From: Artemia franciscana
Lineage: Eukaryota; Arthropoda; Branchiopoda; Anostraca; Artemiidae
Reading direction: 5' to 3'
Assembly (NCBI RefSeq): GCF_032884065.1
Contig: NC_088873.1
Span: 5,464,011-5,528,010 of the forward strand
Length of the DNA stretch: 64,000 bases
Shown here in pieces: positions 1 to 10,799 of this stretch; positions within the stretch are counted from its first letter, which is position 1, and each line of letters begins with the position of its first letter. The notes under the pieces are model-generated. The model did not search any database and had not been told where the DNA came from. It was given only the letters and a program-made list of their open reading frames with translations. A program made the position numbers and the translations under genes.

Positions 1-1521
1 ACTGCCTCTTTCATACACGGAGGAATTTCTGTTTGTTTTTAAGTTTTAATGTCGCTCCTTGCTTTCAGTTATAAAAAATTTGTTTTTTTTTATTTAATTT
101 CTGAACGTTTTTGAATTAATGCATGTTTTTATTTTGGCTCTCGAAATGAATAATTAAAACGAAATTTGCGTATTGTTATTATTAATTTTGCTAAATGGCT
201 TTCTCTTAGTTTTGATCAGACGATTTTGAGAAAAAGGGTGGGAGAGGAGGCCTAGTTGCCCTCCAATTTTTCGGTTACTTAGAAAGGCAACTAGAATGTT
301 TAATTTTAAACGAACGTTTTTATTAGTAAAAAATATACATAACTTACAAATTAACTTACGTAACGAACTTCTATACGTATATTTTTATTATGTATATGAG
401 GGGGTTTGCCCCCTCGTTAATACCGCACTCTTTACGCTAAAGCTTCTAATTTTCTCCCAACTCTTTAAGATTGACCCCTGAATCACAAAGGCTGTAGAAT
501 AAATAGTTGAAATTACTAAAAATACTTTAGCGTAAAGAGCGAGCTATTTAGGAAGAGATGGACTCCCCATATGCGTAGTAATCTCTGTTCGTTTTAAATT
601 GTAATGCTGGTTCCTTACTTTCAGTTGAAAAACTTTTTCATGTTTATTTTTTCATTGTTTTTTTTTTTTAAATAATGCTAGGAAATCCTTCGCCCCCTTC
701 ATGGAATTTCTCTTCTCCCATGACAAATTCCTCCAAGGGAAGATCCTCCCACGTAGCCCCCTTCTCTCAACCCCCCCCCCAACCAAAAAATCATCCTGAA
801 AAGGTTTTTACACTTCCAAATAATCATTACTGTATATACACGCTGGTCAAAGTTTGTAACTTGCAGCCCCTCCCCTGGGGACTGTGGGGGAGTAAGTCAG
901 CCCCGAAGACATAGTTATTATATTTTTCGACTATGCTGAACAAAATGGCTATCTCGAAATTTTGATCCGTTGACTTTGGGAAAAAAATGAGCGTGTGAGG
1001 TGGCCTAGGTGCCCTCCAATTTTTTTGGTCACATAAAAAGTGCACTAGAACTTTTAATTTCTGTTAGAATGAGCCCTCTCGTGACATTCTAGGACCACTT
1101 TGTCGATACGATCACCCTGGAAAAAAACAAAAAAAGATCAAACAAATAAACACGCACCCGTGATCGGTCTTCTGCCAAAAAATACTAAGTTCCACATTTT
1201 TGTAGATAATAGCTTAAAAGTTCTACAGTAGGGTTCTCTGATACGCTGAATGCGATGGTTTGATTTTATTTTATGGTGTGATGTTAAGATCGTATGACTT
1301 TTAGGGGGTGTTTCCCCCTATTTTCCAAAACTAGGCAAGTTTTTCTCAGGCTCGTAACTTTTGATGAGTAAGACTAAATCTGATGAAACTCATATATAAA
1401 ATCAGCATAAAAATCCGATTGTTTTGATATATCTATTGGTATCAAAATTCCGTTTTTTAGAATTCCGTTTATTATTGAGCCGGGTCGCTTCTTACTACAG
1501 TTCGTTACCACGAGCTGTTTG
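1..1521 (+). repeat. Unclassified interspersed repeat, copy A (cut by the window start)
   Basis: This stretch matches, in order, three other copies in the window: 52541-53879 and 55241-56774 on the same strand and 61435-62993 inverted. Shared landmarks are a block near TTAAGTTTTAATGTCGCTCC, an inverted repeat around CTCTTTACGCTAAAG, a block reading AAAATGGCTATCTCGAAATT, and a right end reading CAGTTCGTTACCACGAGCTG followed by TTTG. The terminal block folds into a short hairpin. No long open reading frame is shared by the copies, so it looks non-autonomous. I do not recognise the family. It probably sits in an upstream intron of the Raf gene. Confidence 0.8.
428..539. repeat. Internal inverted repeat of copy A
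   Basis: CTCTTTACGCTAAAG at 428-442 is exactly complementary to CTTTAGCGTAAAGAG at 525-539, with about 82 bases between. The same stem recurs at equivalent places in the other copies (about 52825-52947, 55689-55815, 62397-62536). It is therefore a fixed part of the family rather than chance. Its function is unknown. Confidence 0.75.
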
Positions 1522-1779
1522 ATGTTACCTGTAAGAAAGCCCACTTTACGCATTTTTAGTCTCGTTGGAGGGGGATTTTGGAAAGCTAAAAAATGGATGT
1601 GCTTCTCTAATAATGACAAAAAAACAATATGCAGTTATCAGAATCTTGCTATATGCACTAATACGCACTCTAGACAGCTTGTGATGAAACTAAACATTTC
1701 CCTTAATTTCTTGCAATCCTTTGCAACTAGATCTTTATTTACAGTTCGTTATTAGAACCTATTTCGTTTAAATGATTTC

Positions 1780-1788
1780 TACGTTCTT
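1780..1788. repeat. Candidate target-site duplication, left copy
   Basis: TACGTTCTT here is repeated at 10166-10174. It directly abuts the (GTT)n run, which is the (CAA)n 3' tail of the retrotransposon on the minus strand. Nine bases is a credible length for a non-LTR element, but the match is short and could be coincidence. Confidence 0.5.
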
Positions 1789-2193
1789 GTTGTTGTTGTT
1801 GTTTGGGGTTTGACGCGTTCGACCAATAGGTCATATGCGTTCGTATCACTCAGTTGTTCTGTGCCTTCTATAATCACTAGCTTGCTTGGGTGTCACTTCA
1901 GTCAGTATCCACTCAACCAGAACAGTATCACTTGACTTGCTAATGGAGGGGGGTTATTTGCCTGCAGCAACTGCCTGCGTTGAAAAACGGGAATCAAAAT
2001 ACTGCAACTATGCATTGTCAAACAGCAATTAAAATATATGTACAACACAATAATAAAAAGTAATACAGTTTTTACACATTATAACCAATATCAATACAAC
2101 CAAATGCCGATAAAATATATCTAAAATGATAAATAGGGCAATTCTAAAAATCCTATTAAATAGGTGATAAAAGAAAATAATAATAAAAAAAAA

Positions 2194-5100
2194 TTATAGG
2201 GAAGGAACCAAACCAGTAGTCTTAACAAATCTACCTAATAGGTTTGTGCTTAGTTTTTTAGCCCAAGGAGGAGACATGTGATGTCCCAGAACAGAACGCA
2301 TTGTGAATGCACTAAATGCCTTCTCACAGCAATTTCTTAGTACTTCTCTCTCTTTTTCATATTTTCTACAGTTAAAGATGATGTGACGTATATCTTCATA
2401 CACTCCACAAGTGTCACAGTTGGGGGATGGAGCCATTTTCCACTGGAATAGTGTTGATTTTGTCTTTGCATGGCCACATCTAAGACGAAATAGGCAGGTA
2501 GAAAGGATGTGAGAAGTGAGGTACATTTCTTTTGAAGGCTGCTTATAATCATAGAGATCGAGGAGCTGAGTATGAGAAGATTGGAGCCAGGCCTATTTTT
2601 TGGAAAAAAATTTAAAAATTTTTTTAAAAATTTTTGAGCTAATTGAAGAAAGAAGTTCAGGACCAGTGATAGGGGTTTGGGTGATCAGGCCTAGTTGGGA
2701 GGCTTGTTTTGCAGCCTGATCTGCAAGTTCGTTTCCTGTTATACCACAGTGTGCTGGAACCCATATTAATAGAACAGATATGCCCTTTTTGCAAGTTGAG
2801 TAACCAAATTTTCAATCTCAATGGCAACATTTCTTGCTTGGTGTTGCTATTGTGAGAGGTAATCCAGAGCTGAAAGTGAATCAGAGCAGACAATATACTT
2901 CTGATGTTTTCTCTCTGTTTGGCTTGATATGGCTTGTAATGAAAACTTAATTGCGATAAGCTCTGCGGAGAAAATTGTCAGGTTAGGGGGTAAACAGTAT
3001 GAAAGAGACAGACTCTATAACTACTGCACAACTACTGTACAACCGCATTTTGTTACTGTCTTTGAGCCATCTGTATAAACTTGAATGTATTCCTAATATT
3101 CTGCCAGCTTTCCCAGGAATATGATTTTCATCAGTGCTTGGGGGAGGCCCTCCTTTTTTTGATGGTGATCTTAGGAATAATCAATTCCTTAATTCCTTTG
3201 GAGGCACTAGACAAATCATCATCCAAATTAACAGTCAGCCTGCCATTCTCTATGAACTCTTCCATGCCCGGAAGGCAAAGGAATCTCTGGAAAGAAGACA
3301 TCTCTGTTGGTTTATAGCGGATGTCAGGGTTGTGGTGGCTAATAATTTCTTTGTAGATAATATGGTTCCTGAGTCTTATTTTCTTAGCAAAATATCTTGC
3401 AAGGAGGTATTTTCTTCTGGAGTGAAGGGACTGGATCCCAGCTTCACAATACATAGCTACAATAGGAGTAGATTTTAGGCCACCAATGGCCCTTCTTAAG
3501 ATTGCATGAAGTGTAGTGTCAAGTTTCTTCAGGAGACATTTCTTTACCTGATCAGTATATAAATGATCCATAGTCTATCTTGGATATCACCACTGACTTG
3601 ACAATAGTTGAGGCAAAGGCTGTGGGGGCACCTCTTCTTCCAAGGCAGAGAGCATTAATGAAATTTTGTATTTGTTTGAGACTACCAATCAGCTCATCCA
3701 GATGGGGTTTCCATGTCATTTTATGGTCAAATATAACTCTCAGAAAGCGTGCATGTTCTGCAACTACAATCTCTTGTCCATTCAGTTTCATCTGTGGTTT
3801 GAAAGCAGCCAGGTTATGCATTTTGTGGAACAACACACTAACTGACTTATGGGTTGAGAAAACCATATTATTACTATTTGCCCAAATTGATAGTGTATCT
3901 ACAGCTTTTTGGGAGGCTGACTGTAAGCATAAAGGGTCTCTCCCCACAACTGCAACAGCAATATCGTCAGCATACAGAAACAGCTCTGCTCCAAGGACAT
4001 TTTCCAGGCTTATATCATGACAGTACACCGAGAAGAGAATTGGGCTTAGAACAGATCCTTGAGGGAGTCCAATGTTATAAGCTTTTCTCTTAAACTCTGA
4101 GTAGGAGCCACCCAAGGAAGCCTGAACCTCCCTGCCCATCAAGAATTGGTGGATCCAATTTACCAGTAGATTTGGTAAACCCATTACAGATAGCTTTCTT
4201 ATTAGTTGCCCCACATCAACTCTATCAAATGCTGAATCCATGTCTAGAAATATTACATGGACAGCTTTTCCTTTTTTGAAACTAAGTTTTATTAGATGCT
4301 CTAGTCTAACTAGGGCATCTGTGGTGCTTCTTCCAGGTGAAAAGCCAAGCTGTTCAATTTGGATGTGGTCTGATAAAGGGGCTAAAATTCTTTGTTTTGT
4401 TACCCTCTCAATTAGTTTTGCAACACAAGAAGTGAGAGATATGGGGCGGTAGGAATCAACCAGCTTAGGGTCTTTGCCTGCCTTGAGAAGTGGGATCACT
4501 ATTGCCTTATTCCATTCAGATGGTATTGCTGACTCTATGACAGATCTGTTGAATAGCTCTGTCAGTAGCTCAACAAATGAATCTGGCAAATTTTTCAGTA
4601 TCAAATTGTGAATTCCATCAGGGCCAGTTTCACCAGGCTGGAGCTTTGAAATGGTGTCTTTAACTTCCAGGGAGCTAGAAAGGGGAAAGGGGGCAGTACT
4701 ATTTTTGGAACTAGGTTGGTGGGATGTTGACTGTAATGGAGTGACTACGTTCAGAAACTTTTCTAAGAAGAGATTAAGTTTACCATTGTTTGAAGATTCT
4801 GTCGTCCGTCCCATCTGTATTTTCGAAGGGATGGGGTTCCTTCTTTTTTTGCCTGAAAAAATCTGGAAGTTTCTCCATAGCTCCTGAACAGGAGTGTTGT
4901 GGCTAAATTTGTCTTCAATGAGCCTTCTCCATCCATCTTGTGTCTTAGCTTTCAGTGTCTTTTTGAATTCTGCTGTCTTTTGCTTAAAAACTATTTTATT
5001 CTCAATTGAGGGATATCTAGAGAAATTATTTTTTGCTTTTTTCTTCTCTAGATAGGCTTTCTGGCATTTACTGTTCCATCCTGGAGTAGAATTTTGTCTT

Positions 5101-5979
5101 TTTGGATGAGGTTGTTTGTAGCCAAATATTCTTTCTGAGGAGGCTATGATAGCTGAAGTAATCTTATTAGACAGTGATTCCACTGACTCATCAATTGTCT
5201 TAATTTCCAAAGACTTTTGGTCTAAGTTGTGTTTCCAAGAGTCCCAGAGTTTTTCTTGGAACTTCCACAATTTAACTGGTTGGTACCCTGCCCTTACTGG
5301 GTTAATCTCCAGTTTCAATGATATAATCTCATTGCCCGAGTCAAAGTCACAGGGTTTCTGGATTTCTACACTATTTGCCATATCTGTTGATGTGAAAGTG
5401 AGGTCAATGGTTGAGTACTTGCCTGTCTGTGTGTTCAGCCGTGTATTTAGGTCTGTGGGTGTGATAAGGGACAACTTATTTTGGGGTTCCAGGATGTAAT
5501 TGGTTAAAGAGGTAGCAATTGAATCTTCAGGTGATACACTGTCCCACATTCTGTGGTGTAGGTTAAGGTCCCCGCTAATTATTTTTACAGGGCCACATGC
5601 ATTTACAATCAGTTTGAATTGTTTCAGGGAGAACTTATTTGTCTTTGGTGCATAACAGTTAGCAATACTAATCCACTTATCACTTCCAAGTAGCTTTATG
5701 TCAATTATACCAACCTCCATCTCCCCTTGTGGACTGTTTTTTAAAGGCTAGGTCATTTTTCACAAGGGACAGTAGGCCACCACCTGTTTTATGGACTCTG
5801 TCCCAACGGGCAATATTGTACCCTTTGAAATCACAGAAAATATTCTCTGGTTTTAAAAAGGTCTCTTGAAGTAGAAAAATATCAGGATCATGCCTGACTA
5901 AGATGTTTTGGAGTTCTTTTCTTTTGGCTTGGTTGAATCCCCGTATATTTAATTGGAACACTGAAAGGGAGCTAGACAT
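2194..5979 (-). pseudogene. Retrotransposon ORF2: endonuclease, reverse transcriptase, RNase H (frameshifted)
   Basis: Translation starts MSSSLSVFQLNIRGFNQ at 5979, the opening of an AP-like endonuclease. A one-base shift near 5715 moves into the long frame 5720-3552, which carries endonuclease motifs (ISGDLNLHH) and then reverse transcriptase motifs: PGETGPDGIHN, YRPISLTSC, GFSPGRSTTDAL, GLPQGSVLSPILF and the catalytic FLYADDIAV. Another shift near 3560 leads to 3571-3131. RNase H is then readable across frames: VYTDGSK near 3080, FSAEL near 2965, VCSDSLSAL near 2880 and WVPAHCGITGNELAD near 2750. The C-terminus (2526-2194) has CDTCGVYEDIRHIIFNC, the cysteine/histidine motif typical of these elements. 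At least three frameshifts and internal stops show it is dead. Confidence 0.9.
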
Positions 5980-6329
5980 TGGTGTTTGAAAGGGCTAACT
6001 TGGGTCTCTGTAGCTTATTACTATGTGACATATGGACCAGCAGCCCCCCTCCCTCCTACAGAACTCAGAACCAAATCCCTCATTTGTTCACTTTAGAAAG
6101 TTTTAAAATAAGAATCATTTAAACGTCTAAAGAGTTTAAAGTTTAAATTCATCATCCCATAGGATTTGTGCTTTTGGCACAAGTTTTACAGCAAGCAAAA
6201 AATGATACTTTTTAAACTATCAAAATTGGATTCAAAAATGTAACTTTTGATTAAAGCCAATTAGAAACCAGATTTCTATTACTGGTTTGGTCAACGAACT
6301 AGAGGTGAAATGCCTCGTTCTAAAAATAA

Positions 6330-6720
6330 ATCTTTTGCAAGGAGGTTAGACCATATGTTGGATAATGAAAAGAACAGTTGTATTGCAACATTTCTGAGGT
6401 CAATCTACCCAGTGCTCAATTTAGAAATCCGGGTTGATTCTAGATATATAAGGCCGACCTGGAAGCGAGGAGAGTAATTCAGTAAAGTTCTGTCGTTGAT
6501 GCACTACATACAGCTAACACATATTGAAGTCATTTTGTCTGAAGTTGTATATGAAGTAAGAAAATAAAGTTATTGTCAATAACTGTCTTTGTCTATGAGT
6601 CAAGGTATCAGGTACAGTTCCTATTGTCTGTTGGATCGTTCCCAAGGGAACTGTGCACAACTCGGGAGACCTGAACATCACGATAATGATTCTGTCTCCA
6701 TGGTTATAGGGATTTGTTCA
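6330..6720 (+). mobile_element. LTR-like insertion between ORF1 and ORF2 of the retrotransposon
   Basis: I-type elements usually have closely spaced ORFs, yet about 800 bases separate ORF1 and ORF2 here. Within that gap the + strand has a promoter-like TATATAAGGCC near 6447, an initiator-like AGTAATTCAGTAAAG near 6474, and an AATAAA near 6563 followed by T-rich sequence. That order resembles the U3-R-U5 layout of a solo LTR. An imperfect inverted repeat (ACAGTTCC / GGGAACTGT) lies at about 6612-6655. I found no clear TG/CA ends or target duplication, so this stays a suggestion. Confidence 0.3.
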
Positions 6721-7839
6721 TAGAACCCCCTTAGTCTATATCCCTTAGCTACCCTGCTCCCATGTTCAAATTTCGAAATCCCCTTAATTATACTTCCTAA
6801 GACCCCCCCCCCCGTAACAACTATAACCTTCTGGGCTAGCTATAGTTTCCTTGCCTTTACGTTTTCTTTCAGTTTTTCCTGGGCTGCTGGTTTGTGAAGA
6901 GGCATTACTGGTTGTAGGGCTTGATTCCACTCTGTTTATGTTTTCAGCAATGTTGTTCAGGCTGAGGGCAGCATTTTCAAAACCAGCTGGGAGTATCTTT
7001 GAGACCAGTTTGCAAAGAGATGTTAATATCTGGGTAAGATCAGAGATCTGTCTTGCCACTCCTTCAAACATAGACATATACTTCTTGTTTAGGTCCTCAA
7101 CTGGATGGTGATTAGGTGTCAAAGCAGGGAAGGAGTCTTTATGGGCCATGGGGACATATTGGTTTGTGTTGGAAGTCCCTTCTTCAAGGCCTCAGCAGCA
7201 GTTCTCATGGGACGTTATTGGTGAAAGAATAAGTCAGAATTGCTTTCTTCTCCATGAATACTCGGCATTCCTTAGCATTAGCAGCATGGTTACCACTGCA
7301 CTTGAGAGTCTGATCTTGCTTTATTGTTTTGGATTGGGACATACATTATAGGTGTGTTGTCCACTACACAGTAGGCATCTTCTGTCTCTGCGACAATTTG
7401 AAGCCATGTGGCGAAAACCTTGGCAATTTAAGCACTGTATTGCTCGGGGGATAAACTGCTTAACTGTATACCTTGCACCCCAGACAGAGATTTTTAGAGG
7501 GAACTGAACATCCAGATTGAAGGTGCAAACCAAGGGAATAACAGAAGGGTTTGGGTTTTTAAAGGCCATTGTCACTTGTTCTATTCTATTGTCAACTTGG
7601 ACCTCCTTGACAAAATCATCCAGATTGGTGACCTCCTCAGATGGGACACTGATACCTTTTATAATGAATATAAACTATAACCTTAGAATAAATATATAAC
7701 CTTATTATATAAAATTATAATATAACCTTATATATATCTATCTATCTAAAAATAAGTTGTCTGTCTGTCTGTCTGTGGATGGATCAGGTGACGTCACCTG
7801 AAAAAACTGGATCAGGTGACGTCAAAACTGAAAAACTAA

Positions 7840-8700
7840 AAAAAGGCAAAAACTACAAAAAAAACTAAAAACTAATAAAAAAAATAAAAAAGCTAAAAAA
7901 CTAAAAAAACTAAAAAAAGGCAAAAACTACAAAAAAACTAAAACTAATAAAAAAGCTAAAAAACTAAAAAAACTAAAAAAAGGCAAAAACTACAAAACTA
8001 AAAAAACTAAAAAAACTAAAAAAACTAAAAAAAAGGTAAAAAACGAAAAAAACTAAAAACTAAAAAAAGCTAAAAAAAAAGGAAAAAACTGAAAAATAAG
8101 CTAAAATAAAGGTAAAAACCAATAAAAAACTAAAAAAAAACTGAAAAAACTAAAAAAAGGCAAAAACTACAAAAAAAAACTAAAAACTAATAAAAAAAGT
8201 AAAAAAGCTAAAAAACTAAAAAAACTAAAAAACTAAAAAAAGGTAAAAAACTAAAAAAAATAAAAAATAAAAAAAAACTAAAAAAAAGGAAAAAACTGAA
8301 AAATAAGCTAAAATAAAGGTAAAAACCAATAAAAAACTAAAAAGAAACAAAGGAAAAAACTAAAAAAAATTTTCATCTAAAAAACTAAAAAAAACTAAAA
8401 AAGGTAAAAACTAAAAGAACTAAAAAAGAAAAAAATAAATGACGAAACTCAAAGAGAAAGCGACCAGGACAAAAGGAATGTTCGATTAGCAATCAACAAA
8501 GCACCGGGACACAGGGAGTATAAATGACGACCAGGACATAAGTAAAAAAAAAAATTAACAAAACTAAAAAGAAGTTAAAAACTACAAAAAAACTAAAAAG
8601 AAAAAAAAACTAAAAACTAATAAAAAAACTAAAAAATCTAAAAATCTAAATAAACTAAAAAAGAAAAAAAAAGGAAAAAAATAAAGGAGAAAAACAATAC
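7840..8700 (+). repeat. A-rich CTAAAAA array inside the Helitron
   Basis: About 860 bases consist of variations on CTAAAAAA, with AGGCAAAAACTACAAAAAAA as a recurring longer unit. The reverse complement (TTTTTTAG) fills the equivalent part of the Helitron-derived regions at about 13580-13790, 14180-14235 and 29910-30190. The array is thus a family feature that varies greatly in length. Confidence 0.8.
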
Positions 8701-9052
8701 TAAAAAACGAATGTATATACAGACCGGTACACCGGGATACAAATGACGACCAGGATACAGGGAATATAAATGACGACCGGGACACAGGGACACAACTACA
8801 ACGGGGACACCGGGAGAAACAGGGGGATGTAAATGACGACCGGGACAGGGAATGGTCGATTAGCAATCACCATCAACAAAGCTCAAGGGCAATCATTAGA
8901 ATCATGAGGTATAGATCTGAATACAGATTGTTTTCCCATGGACCATTATATGTTGCATGTTCAAGAGTCGGTAAACCTGACAATCTATTTATATGCAAAG
9001 ACAATGGGACAGCAAAGAATGTTGTATATTCGCAAGTTTTACGTAGTTAAAA

Positions 9053-9130
<78 letters not shown>
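9053..9130. repeat. (TA)n microsatellite
   Basis: About 78 bases of pure TA near the 3' end of the nested Helitron. The same place holds long TA tracts in the copy at 29368-29481. Confidence 0.95.
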
Positions 9131-9249
9131 ATATTCACAGGTGGGACATAGGGACACAACTACAATGGCGCGTAACTATTATGGCGCGTAACGACTTACG
9201 CGCGCGGGGGGGCTTGGGGGGGGCGCGAAGCGCCCCCACCAACTAGGTG

Positions 9250-9276
9250 TTGGGGTGGCGCGAAGCGCCACCCCAA
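9250..9276 (+). repeat. Helitron 3' terminal hairpin
   Basis: TTGGGGTGGCGC and GCGCCACCCCAA form a perfect 12-bp stem with a GAA loop, 3 bases before the CTAG end. This is the hallmark 3' structure of Helitrons and defines the element boundary. Confidence 0.9.
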
Positions 9277-10279
9277 CAGCTAGTATATATATATATATAT
9301 ATATATAAACTATAAACAATACCTTTTCTATTTCTGATTGAAGCAGGGTTGGAACTAGGACTAAGCACAAACTTTACTTTACATCCATTTACTGCTATAG
9401 CTGTAATAGAAAGTATAGCTGTAGCTACTGATTGGTTTGCGGCTATTATGATAATAGAGTCATCTGGTTCAAGTCTTTCTAGCATTGAACCATAAATGCC
9501 CCGGCATTCATGATTTTGGAGGTGTTCAAACAGTTTTCTTGCAATAACTGTTCTTCTACCTAATTCCAATAACCTACTGGTCTCATTTGGACCTTCAACC
9601 CCTAAAGCCAAAATCCTAACACTAGAGTTATTTGGGTCAGGGGTAGCAGGACTAGGCCTACTAACTGACCTGTCAGTCATCACAAAAAAAAAGAAGAACA
9701 ACAAAAGAAGGAAAAGGAAAACACAATGGTTTAAAAATAATCAGGTAAATCAACAAAATCAAATCACAGAGGAATTCAAATGTTAAATAAATAAAACAAA
9801 TAAGCTACAAGCAGAAAGGGGGGCCCTCAGTCAATATAAATTAAGCAAGCAATATAAATCAAAAGCAGGCGCAGAGCTGAAGTTCAAAGCAGGGGCAAAA
9901 GGGGGTTAATAAGCACTCTCAAGCAATTCAGTAGATGCAGGAATCTGGGAAAATTTGCAACTGGCACAATATCAGTCAAAGCAAGTCAAAGCCCAGAAAT
10001 GCACAACGAAACGAGTGTACTGGCGTCAGGGACCCCAAGGGCAGAGCCCCTTCGTATTTAATCAACAAACCGTGGCACAGAGCTATCCCTACTTGGGAAA
10101 AAGCAATTTTGAATATAATTGGTTTATTTCAATTTCAAATCGTCTTTTCTTCCACTCAACTTTCTTACGTTCTTTTCATGGTGTTGTGAATCATCACTGA
10201 CTTTTCGTCAAAATTATCAATATTTTCATTAATGGGTCGCGCCATCTTCGAAAGCATTTATTTATATATTTTGTTTTGC

Positions 10280-10680
10280 CTTTTATGGTCAAAATGGCTA
10301 CCTGGAATTTTTGATGAAACGTTATGTTTTGCCGCCATTGACCTCATAGGTAAGATGTGCCACGGAAGGGAGTCTAGTTACCCTCTTGCTCTTAAGGGCA
10401 ATGCGATTCTTACTTTTCGTTCTAATAAAGCTTCTGAAATTCTACCACCACTTGTTCGATATGATCACCCCTGGTGGAAAAAAAAAATAAATGAAAAGGC
10501 ACCCCTGACAAATAACATGTGATATTTCGCACTTTTGTAATTATGGGCTTGAAAGTTCTCCTCGGTATCCAGAATTTGATTATATAACTTTCATGTAGAT
10601 CGGATAAGTTTTTTCTGTAGGGGGGTACCTCTTTTCGAAAAATTACGTAAATTTATTCACGCTACCGATTTTTAGTTAGT
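10280..10680 (+). repeat. Diverged fragment of the unclassified repeat family
   Basis: The blocks CAAAATGGCTACCTGG, GGGAGTCTAGTTACCCTC and CGATATGATCACCCCTGG follow one another as in copies A to D (compare 930-1120), with many substitutions. No coding region is visible. The 280 bases before it, back to the retrotransposon end, show nothing I can name. Confidence 0.55.
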
Positions 10681-10799
10681 ATGTTTAAACCTGACAATTT
10701 TTTTTCTTATTTGTTGTCTGCATTAAATATATTTTTGTGTATATATTGCTTATAAACTTCCAGTCTTTTTTTGGTTACTTTTGCGACGGGTCATGCTTT

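Larger units (their letters stand above)
7737..9283 (+). mobile_element. Non-autonomous Helitron (1.55 kb) nested in the retrotransposon
   Basis: The 5' end TCTATCTAAAAATAAGTTGT is followed by the (GTCT)n and GGTGACGTC blocks also seen at the start of the coding Helitron at 24178. The 3' end has a perfect 12-bp hairpin and terminates CTAG at 9280-9283. It sits between an A and a T, as Helitrons do. Inside are a CTAAAAAA-rich array (about 7840-8700), GACCGGGACA-type short repeats, and a remnant of the helicase C-terminus (about 8875-9050, with INKAQGQ-like and SRVGKPDN-like codons). It encodes no complete protein. Confidence 0.85.
7652..9327 (+). mobile_element. Insertion in ORF1 flanked by a 9-bp direct repeat, carrying a Helitron
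   Basis: ATACCTTTT occurs at 7652-7660 and at 9319-9327. Deleting one copy plus everything between rejoins ORF1 in frame, which strongly supports a single insertion event with target duplication. Outside the nested Helitron the inserted DNA is about 110 bases of AT-rich sequence with TATAAACTATAA on both sides. The identity of this first insert is unknown: it is too short to type and shows no convincing terminal inverted repeats. Confidence 0.65.
6784..9680 (-). pseudogene. Retrotransposon ORF1 (gag-like, zinc knuckles), split by an insertion
   Basis: The N-terminal part starts at MTDRSVSRPSPATPD (9680) and runs to RNRKGI near 9319. After the insertion 7661-9327 it resumes in frame with SVPSEEVTNLDD at about 7653. 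Reading through one copy of the 9-bp flanking repeat restores an uninterrupted frame. Downstream are CLNCQGFRHMASNC and CLLCSGQHTYNVC (CCHC-type knuckles), and in a shifted frame KCSGNHAANAKEC. The C-terminal part (7149-6784) is polar and rich in Ser, Thr and Lys. The protein would coat the element RNA. Two shifts after the knuckles, besides the insertion, break it. Confidence 0.75.
1789..10165 (-). mobile_element. I-superfamily-like non-LTR retrotransposon, nearly full length, decayed
   Basis: Read on the minus strand, the element has a gag-like ORF1 with zinc knuckles (9680 to about 6784) and an ORF2 with AP endonuclease, reverse transcriptase, RNase H and a C-terminal cysteine/histidine motif (5979 to 2194). 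A 3' region follows, ending in (CAA)n at about 1789-1803. The order EN-RT-RNase H plus a CCHC gag fits the I group of LINEs. A 9-bp sequence, TACGTTCTT, lies at 1780-1788 and again at 10166-10174 and is the best candidate target-site duplication. Subtracting the secondary insertion in ORF1 leaves about 6.7 kb, a plausible full length. Several frameshifts make it inactive. It is antisense to the Raf exons. The outer ends are inferred. Confidence 0.8.

Noticed and set aside
675..1045. Frames in copy A and equivalents in the other copies (for example 55966-56311, 62049-62310)
   Set aside because: They are broken at different points in each copy and do not share one reading frame, so the repeat is judged non-coding.
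8582..8866. Open frame with long Phe/Leu/Ser runs on the minus strand
   Set aside because: It is a translation of the CTAAAAA array and GACCGGGACA repeats of the Helitron, with no protein-like composition.
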